Assembly: GCF_000186865.1 (NCBI RefSeq)
Contig: NW_008705565.1
Coordinates: 1,196,825-1,260,824, forward strand
DNA: 64,000 bases
Source: Aureococcus anophagefferens
Taxonomy: Eukaryota; Sar; Pelagophyceae; Pelagomonadales; Pelagomonadaceae
Direction: 5' to 3'
The notes beneath the pieces were generated by a model that searched no databases, had not been told where the DNA came from, and saw only the letters and a list, made by a program, of their open reading frames with translations. Numbering within the stretch: position 1 is the stretch's first letter; each line of letters begins with the position of its first letter. A program made the position numbers and the translations under genes. Below, one piece after another: positions 26,628 through 35,900 of this stretch.

Positions 26628-27400
26628 ATGGCTGCCATTATGAACATCGCTGGTTTGGAACCCATCGAGGACCCAGAATACCGCTACAAGATGCATCGCA
26701 TCATCGGCAAGGCGCCGCGCCGCGTCCGCGAAGACGCGCGCACCGCCCCCGGGGCGCCCCGCGCGCGCGCGCGCGGAACGCCGGAGAAACCGCAATGGCA
26801 GGTCGAGGGCCGGGGCAACGGGATTAAGACGGTGATCCCGAACATGACCCTCGTGGCGCAGACGCTCCACCGCCCCCCGGGCGAGGTCACGAAGTTCTTC
26901 GGCTGCGAGCTCGGCGCGCAGACGACGTGGAACGACGACACGGAGCGCTCGATCGTCAACGGCGCGCACGAGACCAAGGTCCTCCAGGACAAGCTGAGCA
27001 TCTACATCGAGAAGTTCGTGCTCTGCCCGTCCTGCAAGCTCCCGGAGACGTCCTACAAGATCAAGCACGAGATCATCTACCACCAGTGCGTCGCGTGCGG
27101 CGCGCGCGAGGCCGTCGACATGCAGCACAAGCTCTGCACGTTCATCCTCAAGCAGCACAAGCTCGACAAGAAGGCCAAGGACAAGTCCAAGGACAAGAAG
27201 GACAAGAAGAAGGACAAGAAGGACAAGAAGGACGACGACGACGGCGACGACGAGGAGAAGGCGCGCAAGAAGGCCGAGAAGAAGGCGAAGAAGGCGGCCA
27301 AGGAGAACGAGACCGACGAGGAGAAGGCGAAGCGCAAGGCCGAGAAGAAGGCCAAGAAGGCCGCGGAGAAGGCGGCCAAGGAGGCCGGCGGCGGCGGCTC

Positions 27401-27443
<43 letters not shown>

Positions 27444-27944
27444 TCGGGCGCGATGGAGTCGGCCGTCAAGGGCATCCGCGACTACATCGCGGGCGGCAAG
27501 CAGCCCTCCGAGGTCGTCTCGGAGCTCCGCGCGGTCCAGACCTTCTGCGCCCTGCCCCGCAGCGAGCGCGGCTTCATCCTCGCCGCCGCGGCCTTCGACG
27601 ACGGCCTCCTCGAGCAGCTCGACGGCAAGGCGGACCTGCTCCGCGCGTTCGTCAAGGACGCGGGCGCGCCGTCGCTCCTCGGCGGCCTCGAGAAGTTCGC
27701 CCTCGTCTCTTCGCCGGCCCTCGCGCCCAAGTTCGCCCTCGTCCTCAAGCAGCTCTACGACAGCGACGTCCTCGAGGAAGACGCGCTCGTCGCGTGGCAC
27801 GACGCGGGCGCCGCGCCGCCGGACGCGGCGATCCACGTCCCCGACGCCTGCGACGTCGAGAGCCGCGCCAAGCTCCTCGCCTTCGCCGAACCCTTCATCA
27901 CCTGGCTCAAGGAGGCCGAGGAGGACGAGACGGACGAGGACTAG
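26628..27944 (+). CDS. EIF5: Translation initiation factor eIF5
   Basis: eIF5 is the GTPase-activating protein for eIF2 in the 43S complex. Exon 1 26628-26711 ends YRYKMHRIIGK and exon 2 starts at 26802 with VEGRGNGIKTVI, the exact eIF5 join. The removed 90 bp (26712-26801) is a GC-AG intron that happens to keep the frame. Then KFFGCELGAQTTW, the zinc ribbon CPSCKLPET...CVACGA, and HKLCTFILKQHK. A Lys-rich linker and an Asp run (GAC repeats near 27409-27443) separate it from the C-terminal W2/HEAT domain, which ends with aromatic-acidic FITWLKEAEEDETDED. The usual Arg finger lies in the retained N-terminus. 408 residues when spliced. Confidence 0.96.
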
Positions 27945-28291
27945 CGCGCGACGGACGATCCCGCGCGGCCGGCGCGAAGGACCGGCCCGCGCACGAGCTC
28001 GGCGCACCCCGCCGTTGTCGAGGCCAAGGGGCGCGCGTAACCGGGCCTGCACCTGTCTCTCTTTCACCGGCGATTTGAGGCATGTTGAAGGTTCAACTTG
28101 CGGCAACTTGCGGAGGGCTCTCGGGTTGAACTTTTGAGGTGAGAGCGGCGCCGTCGACACCAACGCGCAGCAGCCGCGCGCGCAGCCGTTGAAGACTCGT
28201 GAGAGCGCCGAGCTCATCCTCGACGCCTTCGACGCCAGCGCGCAGCAGCCGCGCGCGCAGCCACGCTCGCGTTCGAGAGGCCGCGCCACTC
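27945..28291. other. Intergenic stretch with small direct repeats
   Basis: No gene seen. AGCGCGCAGCAGCCGCGCGC followed by GCAGCC occurs near 28162 and again near 28237, with GAGAGCGCCG-like sequence between. GGTTCAACTTGCGGCAACTT and GGGTTGAACTTTTGAGG near 28090-28140 form a weak inverted pair. It is probably the eIF5 3' UTR plus the promoter of the YCII gene. Confidence 0.4.
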
Positions 28292-28636
28292 ATGCTCGCC
28301 GCCGCGTTGCTCCGCCGGTCGCTGCGGCCAGCGGCGACGCGGTCCCTGAGCGCCGCGCCGACGCTCGTGCCGCGCTGGCTGCTCTTCTACGACTACGTGC
28401 CCGACGTCCTCGAGAAGCGCCAGCCGCACCGCGCCGGCCACATCGCGCTCGTCAAAGAGTACGTCGACCGCGGCGACTGCCTCCTGGGCGGCGCCTTCGC
28501 GGACCCCGTCGACGGCGCGGTCATCGTCTTCAGCACCGAGGCCGCGGCGAACGGCTTCGCGGAGGCGGACCCCTACGTCGCCAACGGCATCGTGACGTCC
28601 TCCAAGGTCCGCGAGTGGAGCACGGTCGAATTTTAA
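28292..28636 (+). CDS. YCII-domain protein, probably mitochondrial
   Basis: 114 residues. The N-terminus MLAAALLRRSLRPAATRSLS looks like a mitochondrial transit peptide. The rest is a YCII/dimeric ferredoxin-like fold: WLLFYDYVPDVLEKRQPHR, HIALVKEYVDRGDCLLGGAF, then DGAVIVFSTEAAANGFAEAD-PYV. YCII proteins are small alpha/beta enzymes of mostly unknown substrate. Its TAA stop (28634-28636) overlaps the TAA stop of the opposite gene in the palindrome TTAA. Confidence 0.8.
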   Translation: MLAAALLRRSLRPAATRSLSAAPTLVPRWLLFYDYVPDVLEKRQPHRAGHIALVKEYVDRGDCLLGGAFADPVDGAVIVFSTEAAANGFAEADPYVANGIVTSSKVREWSTVEF

Positions 28637-30531
28637 AAGAAGCGGAAGTAGACGTAGGTCGCGAGCGCGAGGCCGACGACCGCGCGCGTCGCCGGGCGGC
28701 GGCACGTGTCGCCGAAGTGCGCGATGTAGTCGTCCTGGGTCCAGACCTTGGGCGGCCGGGGCTTGCCCGCGGCGCACTCGTAGCGGTGGCCGTGGATCCA
28801 GGCCGCCTTCTGGCAGAAGGAGCCGCAGAAGTGGGCCTCCTGGCAGCCCGAGCAGCGCTTGAGCCGCGAGCCGTCCGCGCGGCGGTAGGCGCCGCAGTTG
28901 AGGCACCGCGGCGCGTCCGGGTCGATGGGCTCGGGCTCCGGGCAGACCTCGGGCGGCGGCGGCGGCGGCCCGGCGATCGCGTCGCCCTCCTCGACGGACG
29001 CGGCGTCGAGTTTCGCGGGCTCGGGGCAGACGCGCCGCTCGTAGAAGCGCTCGTCGTCGAGCGGGTTCCGCTTCTTCGGGTCCTTGGCCTCCTTGGCGGG
29101 ATCCCTCGGCTCGTCCTCGCCCGGGTTCGGCACCTTGGGCGTCTTCCCGAGGCGGCGGAAGAGGCGGTCGCGCGCGCGCGCGAGCTTGAAGGCCGTGGGC
29201 TCGCGGACGGCGTCGTCGTCCCAGTTCGCCGCGTCGCGCATGTCCTCGAGGATCTCGAGCATCTTCTCTCGGTTCCGGCCGCCGGGCGCGCCGCCCGGGT
29301 GGTAGCTCCGGAGGAACGCGGCGTAGTCCGCGGTGCCCTTGCCGCCGTCCTTCCTGCGCCCCGGCGTGTGCTCGGCCATGGGGTCGTCGGGGATGCCCGC
29401 GCCGTCCTCGGGCGGGCACGCGTTTTCGCCGCCGAGCACGTCGGGCACGTCGTAGGCCGCGTCCTCGGGCTTCTCGCCGGACACGCAGAAGAGCTCGTCG
29501 AGCACGAGCTCGTGGTCCCAGGCGCAGTCGAGGTCGTAGAGGTAGCGCAGGCGCTGGCCCGTCGTCTTGACGAGCTCGCAGAGCCGCGTCCGCGCCGCGT
29601 CGAGGTGGTAGAACCCGTGCGCGTCGACGTGCTTGAAGTCGTCGAAGCCGGAGCTGTCGCCCGGCCCGAAGAGCGCGCCGTCCGTCGGGTCCGTGAAGTA
29701 GTAGCCGTGGCGCCGCCGGCTCCAGCCCAGCGCTGCGCCCAGGACCTCGTGGAGCTCCTCGAGCGTGCACCCACCCCTCACGCGGAGCCGCCGCCACGGC
29801 GTCGGCACGACGCGCACGGCGACGCGGATCGTGTAGACGGCGTCGAAGCGCGTCCGCGCGTCCCTCAACCCCGCGGCCAGCGCCTTCTCCTTCCTCGCCG
29901 CGAGCTTCTTCACGAACTGGATCTCGGGCGTGTCGCCGTCGGCGTACAAGGAAAAGTTCGTCTGCAGCTTGCGCATCATCCAGTCCTGGGTGACCTCGAG
30001 CTCGCGGCTCGGCAGGCCCCAGCGCAGGAAGTCCGACGGCTCCCCGGGCTCGCGGCAGGGCTCGAAGGCCGTCGGGTCGGAAAGGAAGAGCTTCGGCAGG
30101 CCCGCGAGCTTGTCGTTGTCGTGGAACTTGAGGAAGTGGCGCGACGTCCGCCGCGGGCTCAGGTCGAAGGCGCCGCTCTCCGGCTCCGCGGCGCCGTCGT
30201 CGGGGTCCGGGTCCGGGGGCAGCAGCTTCGGCGGCGCCCGGCCGCACGCCTCGCGGTGCCCCTTGACCCACGCGAGCCGCTGGCACCGGGCCGAGCAGTA
30301 GGCGACGACCTTGCACTTCGAGCAGCGCACGCGCGCGACCTTGCTGCAGAGCTCGTAGCCGCAGTACTCCAGGTCCTCGTCGGCGAGCTTCGCGCGCGGC
30401 CGCCGCGGCGCCGCGGGCCGCGCCGGCGCCTCCGAGACGGTGTACTCCAGGTCGTCGTCGTCGGGCTCGACCTTCTCCGGCCGCTCGATGGGCATCGTCG
30501 TCGAGAAGCTCATGACCTCCTTGCCCGCCAT
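28633..30531 (-). CDS. MYND / pRiA4b ORF-3-like / MYND protein with a C-terminal membrane tail
   Basis: 632 residues from MAGKEVMSFSTTMPIER. A MYND-like zinc finger (~55-95: CSKVARVRCSKCKVVAYCSARC) is followed by a plasmid pRiA4b ORF-3-like domain (~200-330: YTIRVAVRVVPTPWRRLRVR, TLEELHEVLGAALGWSRRR, DLDCAWDHELVLDELF). A Pro/Glu-rich linker and a second MYND (~560-600: CLNCGAYRRADGSRLKRCSGC, then HFCGSFCQKAAW) follow, then a short hydrophobic tail (ATRAVVGLALATYVYFRFF). It may be a tail-anchored scaffold. MYND fingers bind Pro-rich peptides; the pRiA4b domain has no known activity. Confidence 0.82.
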   Translation of the reverse strand: MAGKEVMSFSTTMPIERPEKVEPDDDDLEYTVSEAPARPAAPRRPRAKLADEDLEYCGYELCSKVARVRCSKCKVVAYCSARCQRLAWVKGHREACGRAPPKLLPPDPDPDDGAAEPESGAFDLSPRRTSRHFLKFHDNDKLAGLPKLFLSDPTAFEPCREPGEPSDFLRWGLPSRELEVTQDWMMRKLQTNFSLYADGDTPEIQFVKKLAARKEKALAAGLRDARTRFDAVYTIRVAVRVVPTPWRRLRVRGGCTLEELHEVLGAALGWSRRRHGYYFTDPTDGALFGPGDSSGFDDFKHVDAHGFYHLDAARTRLCELVKTTGQRLRYLYDLDCAWDHELVLDELFCVSGEKPEDAAYDVPDVLGGENACPPEDGAGIPDDPMAEHTPGRRKDGGKGTADYAAFLRSYHPGGAPGGRNREKMLEILEDMRDAANWDDDAVREPTAFKLARARDRLFRRLGKTPKVPNPGEDEPRDPAKEAKDPKKRNPLDDERFYERRVCPEPAKLDAASVEEGDAIAGPPPPPPEVCPEPEPIDPDAPRCLNCGAYRRADGSRLKRCSGCQEAHFCGSFCQKAAWIHGHRYECAAGKPRPPKVWTQDDYIAHFGDTCRRPATRAVVGLALATYVYFRFF

Positions 30532-30715
30532 GGTTGCCAGGACTCGAGAAACTAGTGGACCATGCGGGGCTGCCTCGATCGACTTCGACGGATTAGGATC
30601 GTCAACATCCCAGCACGACGCCACGCAGCGCTCGCCGAGGTGAGCCGAGATTAGCGGCCCCTCTTGAACATATGAACATATATGAACATACTCTTGAACG
30701 CGACGACTCGCCACA
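30532..30715. promoter_or_regulatory. Divergent promoter region with ATGAACATAT repeats
   Basis: 184 bp between divergent starts. CTTGAACATATGAACATATA followed by TGAACATACTCTTGAAC (about 30663-30700) is a short AT-rich run of overlapping direct repeats just before the plus-strand ATG. It is a candidate binding site. Confidence 0.4.
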
Positions 30716-31783
30716 ATGTTCACCCGGCTGCTCGTCGCGTTGTCGGTGGTCGTGGCGCAGCGGCATCCGCTCGGACGCGAGGTCGACGAACGGTTGGCGC
30801 GGCAGCGCCCTCGAGGCCGCGAAGACATGCCAAGTTTCGAAGAAGTCATGGAGAGGTGTAAGAACGGGGGCTCCGACGACGGGCACCGCGACCGCTTCGA
30901 TCACCGCTTCATGATGATGCGCCACGGAAGGCGCGGAATCGGCGGGAAAGGCCTCCAGCTCCACGGCGAGCGCAACAGCGGGACGAACTACTTCGAGAAG
31001 CTCTGCCACGCGAACACGTGCGGCGCGTGCGAAACGGGCTCCAAGCACAACATGGCGGAGCCGCGCTCCCATCGCTTCGGCGGGGGTTCGACGCTGCACG
31101 TCGTCATCACGCGGAACGCCGTCGACTGGCTTTTGTCGATGTGGCGGTACCCCGTCCACTGCGGCCACCACTGCGACCTCCCGACGTTCTACGCGTTCAT
31201 CTCGACCGAGTGGGGCCCGCCGCCCGACGGGTCCAAGTCCTGGGCCGGTCCCGGCGTCAAGCCGAGCTGCAGGGGCTTCGCGCACTACAAGCAGACGGAC
31301 GGCACCTACCCGCGCGACCTCCTCGAGCACCGGAGCCGCTGGGTCCGGAGCTACCGCGCCGCCGCGGGCGCGCGCGGCCGCGAGTTGGCGGCGAGCGACT
31401 GGCTCTGGGTGCGGCACGAGGACCTGTCCGCCGACGGCGGCATGGGCTTCGCGCCGATTTTCCAGAAGCTCTTCGACGCGGGGCTCCTCGTGCCGAGCGC
31501 GCGGTTCCCCGAAGGGATGCGGGGGACGACGAGCCGCTCGCAGGTCGACGCGAAGGCCATGGCGAGCCACTCGGCCTACGTCAAGCTCACGGCGGGCATC
31601 TGGCCCCGGTTCACGGAGGCCCAGTTCGAGCACCGCCGGGGCATGATCCAAAAGGAGACGTTCGAGCGGTACGGCCTCGCGCCGACGTTTGACCAAAAAG
31701 TCCTCGCGCACATCCAGACCGCCGTCGACGCCGCGCTCGAGGCCGAGCTCGGCTACGACTACGCCTTCCCGAACCTAAAGTAG
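30716..31783 (+). CDS. Sulfotransferase-like protein, secretory pathway
   Basis: 355 residues starting MFTRLLVALSVVVAQRHPLG (signal sequence). LQLHGERNSGTNYFEKLC resembles the PAPS 5'-phosphosulfate loop, and LHVVITRNAVDWLLSMWR the 3'-phosphate site with the usual Arg and Trp/Ser. Paired Cys residues (CHANTCGACETG, HCGHHC) suggest disulfides in a lumenal domain. Expected substrate is a carbohydrate or tyrosine; this cannot be told from sequence. Its stop lies 7 bp from the opposite gene's stop. Confidence 0.75.
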   Translation: MFTRLLVALSVVVAQRHPLGREVDERLARQRPRGREDMPSFEEVMERCKNGGSDDGHRDRFDHRFMMMRHGRRGIGGKGLQLHGERNSGTNYFEKLCHANTCGACETGSKHNMAEPRSHRFGGGSTLHVVITRNAVDWLLSMWRYPVHCGHHCDLPTFYAFISTEWGPPPDGSKSWAGPGVKPSCRGFAHYKQTDGTYPRDLLEHRSRWVRSYRAAAGARGRELAASDWLWVRHEDLSADGGMGFAPIFQKLFDAGLLVPSARFPEGMRGTTSRSQVDAKAMASHSAYVKLTAGIWPRFTEAQFEHRRGMIQKETFERYGLAPTFDQKVLAHIQTAVDAALEAELGYDYAFPNLK

Positions 31784-31790
31784 GGTCACG

Positions 31791-32789
31791 TTACGTCGCG
31801 ACGACGGCGCCGGTCCCGGCGACGGCGAAGACGTCGGGGAGCCCCGCCGCGTCGAGATCCGCGGCGGACAAGCCCGGCAGGGCGCCGGGCGCCGCGGCCG
31901 CGGCGAGGAGCGAGCCGCCGACCCAGGCCGCGTCGCAGCGCGGGAAGGGCGAGTAGGCGACGGCGAAGTCGAGGCGCCCGTCGAGCGCGCGGAGCTCGTC
32001 GAGCAACCGCGCGTCGAAGCCCGGCAGCGCCGCGCCGCCGCCGACGGGCAGCACGTTCGCCGCGAGGGGCGCGCGCAGCTCGAGGGCCGCGCGGCCGAGG
32101 CAGTCCAGCACCAGGGCGCCGAGGCCGGCCTCCTCCGATGCCGCGTCCGCGTCGAAGAGCGCGTCCGCGGCCGCCCGCCGCGCGGCCCAGGGCGCCGCGC
32201 CCGCGCCGTCGCGGAAGGCGAGCGCCGGGCCCGGCGCGTCCGCGCCGTTTCGGCGCCGCGCGAAGCAGGCGCGCGCGGCCAGATCCGCGCGGGCCGCCGC
32301 CGCGCCCGTCGCGCCCAGGTCGCCGAGCCGCGCCGCGACGGCGTCCGCGCCGACGCGCGCGACGACGAGCGTGTGCGCGAGGAGGCGCCCGCGGACGACG
32401 GCGACGGCCCGGCTCTCGCGCGCGCCCACGTCCACCACGAGCGCCGTCTGGCTCGCCGCCGCCGCCGCCAGGCCGGGGCAGAACGCGACGGACCGCGCGC
32501 CCGCGAGGAAAACGCCGTCGACGAGCGCCTCGCGGAGCTCGCGCGGCGCCGTCGGGTTCTCGAGGAGCAGCGCGACGCCCCGCGGGCCGAGGAGGCCCCG
32601 CGCGAAGACGTCGCCGAGGCACGCGTCGAGCGCGCCGCGCCAGGCGTCGCGGCCGAGGCTCGCGGCGTCGCCCAGGGCGCCCAGCGGCGAGTCGCAGACG
32701 CAGCGCGGTGCCGCCTCGCCGGCGAAGCCCGCGCGCACGTATCTGGACCCGATCTCGAGCACGACGGCCGGCTTCGCAGTGGTTGACAT
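31791..32789 (-). CDS. Actin-related protein 10-like (dynactin Arp10/ACTR10)
   Basis: 332 residues from MSTTAKPAVVLEIGSRYVRA. The actin fold starts with VVLEIGSRYVRAGFAGEAAP, phosphate-loop-like. TALVVDVGARESRAVAVVRG is the second loop, and NVLPVGGGAALPGFDARLL the adenosine region. The C-terminus has AWVGGSLLAA, as in ACTR10. It is shorter than actin, and catalytic residues are poorly conserved, as in Arp10, which caps the dynactin pointed end. Other divergent Arps are possible. A TTTTAAAA run at 32805-32812 lies just upstream. Confidence 0.72.
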   Translation of the reverse strand: MSTTAKPAVVLEIGSRYVRAGFAGEAAPRCVCDSPLGALGDAASLGRDAWRGALDACLGDVFARGLLGPRGVALLLENPTAPRELREALVDGVFLAGARSVAFCPGLAAAAASQTALVVDVGARESRAVAVVRGRLLAHTLVVARVGADAVAARLGDLGATGAAAARADLAARACFARRRNGADAPGPALAFRDGAGAAPWAARRAAADALFDADAASEEAGLGALVLDCLGRAALELRAPLAANVLPVGGGAALPGFDARLLDELRALDGRLDFAVAYSPFPRCDAAWVGGSLLAAAAAPGALPGLSAADLDAAGLPDVFAVAGTGAVVAT

Positions 32790-32804
32790 TGGTGGTTGCG
32801 GAGC

Positions 32805-32812
32805 TTTTAAAA
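32805..32812 (-). promoter_or_regulatory. TATA-like run upstream of the Arp10-like gene
   Basis: TTTTAAAA sits about 16-23 bp before the ATG at 32789 in GC-rich surroundings. It is comparable in spacing to the TATA-like element at 23700. Confidence 0.3.
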
Positions 32813-32915
32813 TCACGACTCCATAAGCTCCTTTTCAGCTGTTGAATTCATTGAAGGGCAACGAGCCGTCCGAAGTGCCGTCCGGGGAAGCCGAATCCCG
32901 AGAGCAGTACAAGCT

Positions 32916-35900
32916 TTACTCGGGCTTGGCCGCGCGCGCGGAGGTCGGCGGGGGCGCGAGGACGAAGCGCGTCGACTTCGTGCCGGAGAGGCCGAGGCCG
33001 CTCGGCCGCTCGCGCGCGCCCGGCTTGCCCGGCTGGGACCGGCTCCGGCCGCGCGGCCGCGAGAGGGACACGCGGCCGACGAGCGTGCCCCGCGCGTGGC
33101 CGCTGAGGCTCAGGGGCGCGCGGAAGTCGGCCTCGCAGGGCGGCGGGCCCTCCGGCAGGGGCACGAGCGCGAAGGCGCAGCAGCGGTGGTCGCCCGGCCC
33201 CGCGCCGTCGTCGCCGCCGCCGCCCTCGCGCGTGTCGAGGGACACGAGGCAGTGGCGCGGGAAGATGCGCACGTCGTCGCCGTCCAGCCGGCAGGGCACG
33301 CGGTCCGCGCGGAGCTTGACCGCGCGCCGGTCCCAGGGCTCGCGCGCGGCGTCGCCCTCGGCCCGCTTCCGGTCCGCGAACGCCGTGGATTCGCCGTCGC
33401 CGAAGAGGTCGCGCTGCTCGAGGGCCGCGGAGACGGCCGCCTCGTGGCGCCGCGCCGCGTGGACGTCCTCCACGGGCAGCGGGAAGAAGAGGGACGCGCG
33501 GTCGATGTCGTCCTTGCCGCCGTCGACCGCGACGAGCTGCTTCACGGACCGCTGCTCCGTCTCGCCGAGGCTACTCAGCGCCGAGCTCGCGCCGCTGTGG
33601 CTCCCAAAGGGCGGCGACGCGCCGCCCGGGAGCGGCGTGTCCGACGTGCAGAAGGTCGGCGTGCCGTCGGACGTGAGGTCGTCGATGAGCTTGTCGAACG
33701 ACGACAGCGACGAGAACCCCTCGACCCGTAAATTGTCGAGCGCGACCGTGACGTCGACGGCGTCGCAGCGGTCCTGCGCCGCCTTCTCCAGCAGGTCGAC
33801 GCGCGCCGGGTCCGCCCTCAAGACGCAGGCGAGGCGCACGGGGTGGTGGTCGCTGCGGCCCGGGAGCTCGACGGAGTCGTACGCGCCGACGTCGAGATCC
33901 GCCTTCGCGCGCGGCAGGCTGTGGACGAGCACGCGGTCCGTCCAGGACGGCGACCGGAGCCCCGCGACGGCCGCCGCCGCCGCGGCGGCGTCCGCCAGCG
34001 CGTTCGGGTGGTCCGGCGGGTGCGTCGAGAGGCGCTGCCGCGCGCGCGCCAGCGCGGACTCGAGCGTCGCGGGCTCGCGGGCCCCGTCCTTGCCCGGCTT
34101 CGACTCGTCCTTGAAGAGCGTGTACGCCTCGCACAGCGCGTCGGCCCCGGGCGCCGCCGACGCGTCGACGACGCCCACGGGCCCCATCTTCCGCCGGAAC
34201 GTCGGCGCGAACCTCAGCGGCGGCTCGTCAAAGCTCGCGAAGACGCGGCCCGCGCGCCGCTCGCGGCCGAGCTCGTCGTTGATAACCGCCCGGTCCCAGG
34301 CCCGCTCCGCACCGTCCCGATCCCCGGACGCCTCGGCGGCGAGCGCCTCGGCGACGCGGCCGAGCGTGTTCCTCCGCGCGTGCTCGAGGGACGGCGGCAC
34401 GGACCGGTAGTTCAGGTCCCCGAGGAAGAACGCGTGCGTGCACGCCGCGAGGTGCGCCCCGGCGTAGGTGAAGCCGCCGTCGATCATGAAGCCCATCTGC
34501 TCGCCGGCGGACTTGAGGGACGCGCCCGCGCACGCGTTGCGGAGCTCGCGGCGCGCGTGGCCGCTCGCGTCCGCGGGGAGGTGCGCGCAGAGGAACGCGC
34601 AGTGCGCGTCGCCGACGCGGACGCGCAGCCCCGCGCAGCCCTTGTTCGCCGACCGCCCGACGACGCCCAGGTTCGTCCCCAGGGGCACGTGGGCCGCCGC
34701 GCGCTCGCAGGCCGCGCAGTCGTCGTGGAACTTGTCGTCCGGCGGCGCCTCCGCGAGCCGGTCGTCGCCGAGGCGCACGTAGCCGCCCTCGACGTCCGCG
34801 CGCCGCGCGAAGACCGCGACGCCGATGTGGCCCTTGATGCGCCGCGACCCGATGGACGTGAAGGCGAGCTGCACGTAGGGGCCCGGCGTTTCCGGTAGCG
34901 GCGCGCGGCCGCCCGACGACGACGCGCTCCGGGCCCGCTCCTTGCCCGGCTCGTCGCCGTCGCCGACGCCGTCGCCCTCGTCGGGGCCGTCGTTGAGCGC
35001 CTGGACGACGCCGCACCGGAGCTCGTCCCAGCACATGCACTCCTGGACGGCGACGGCGTAGACGTCGCGGCCCCGCGGGAGCCAGCGCTTCAGCGCGGCC
35101 AGGGTCTCCGCGTCCGCGACGTAGCGCTGGGACCCGTGCGTCTTCGCCCGGGGCCGTAACCCCGCCTTCTCGACGACGGACGTCGCGCCGGACAGCGACG
35201 CCGAGACGACGGACGACGCCGCGTTGCCCAGCGCGCCCGCGACGTCGCCGAGGTCCAGACCCGGCGCGGCCGCCGCGCGGACGGACTTCTCCTCGGCCGG
35301 CTCGCCGACCAGCAGCTCCCGGAGCGTCTTCGCCTCGGCGCAGTTCATCGTCGTCGCGACGAGGGACCGCTCCAAGACGGGCGCCGCGGGCGCGTCGCCG
35401 CCCGGCAGCGCGCGGCGCATGAAGAGGTCCAGGTCCGTGACGGCCTCGGCGCCGCGCCCCGCGGAGAACGCGAAGCCGTCCACCGACGACGCCTCGCTGA
35501 GGCCCGGCGTCGACGCGACGAGGGACGCCGTCGACATGTCCTGGCCGTCGCGGCTCCAGCGCACGCTCGACGCCGCGCGGCGCAGCGAATTCCGCAGCTC
35601 CGCCGCGGCTTCGTCGGACGCCGCGGAGAGCCGGCCCGCGCGGAAGCGCCCCCGCTCCAGGAAGGCGTCGGACGCCACCGTGAGCATGCAGTGGAAGGAC
35701 CCGGCCAACGATAGGATGGCGGAGTTGGCCAGCGTCATCCAGAAGGGCGGCAGCATGGGCGACAGCACGCGGCCGCGCGTGAACGCCCACCAGATCGAGC
35801 TCGACACGTAGAAGATCCACGTCGCGAGGAAGAGGCGCCCGAAGAGGAACTGGCGGTACGTCGACGTCGTCGACATGGCGCCCAGCCCGCTCTCGCCCGC

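Noticed and set aside
26712..26801. A 30-residue Arg/Pro/Ala insertion in eIF5
   Set aside because: It splits the conserved K|VEGxGNGIKT join and has GC...AG ends, so it is read as an in-frame intron.
26340..28289. N-terminal extension of the sulfatase frame to 1320 residues
   Set aside because: The extra ~650 residues are antisense to eIF5 (Leu/Val runs from the Lys/Asp repeats). A signal anchor begins at 26339.
28189..30555. 788-residue plus-strand frame opposite the MYND/pRiA4b gene
   Set aside because: No domain, biased composition, and it overlaps the YCII gene in another frame.
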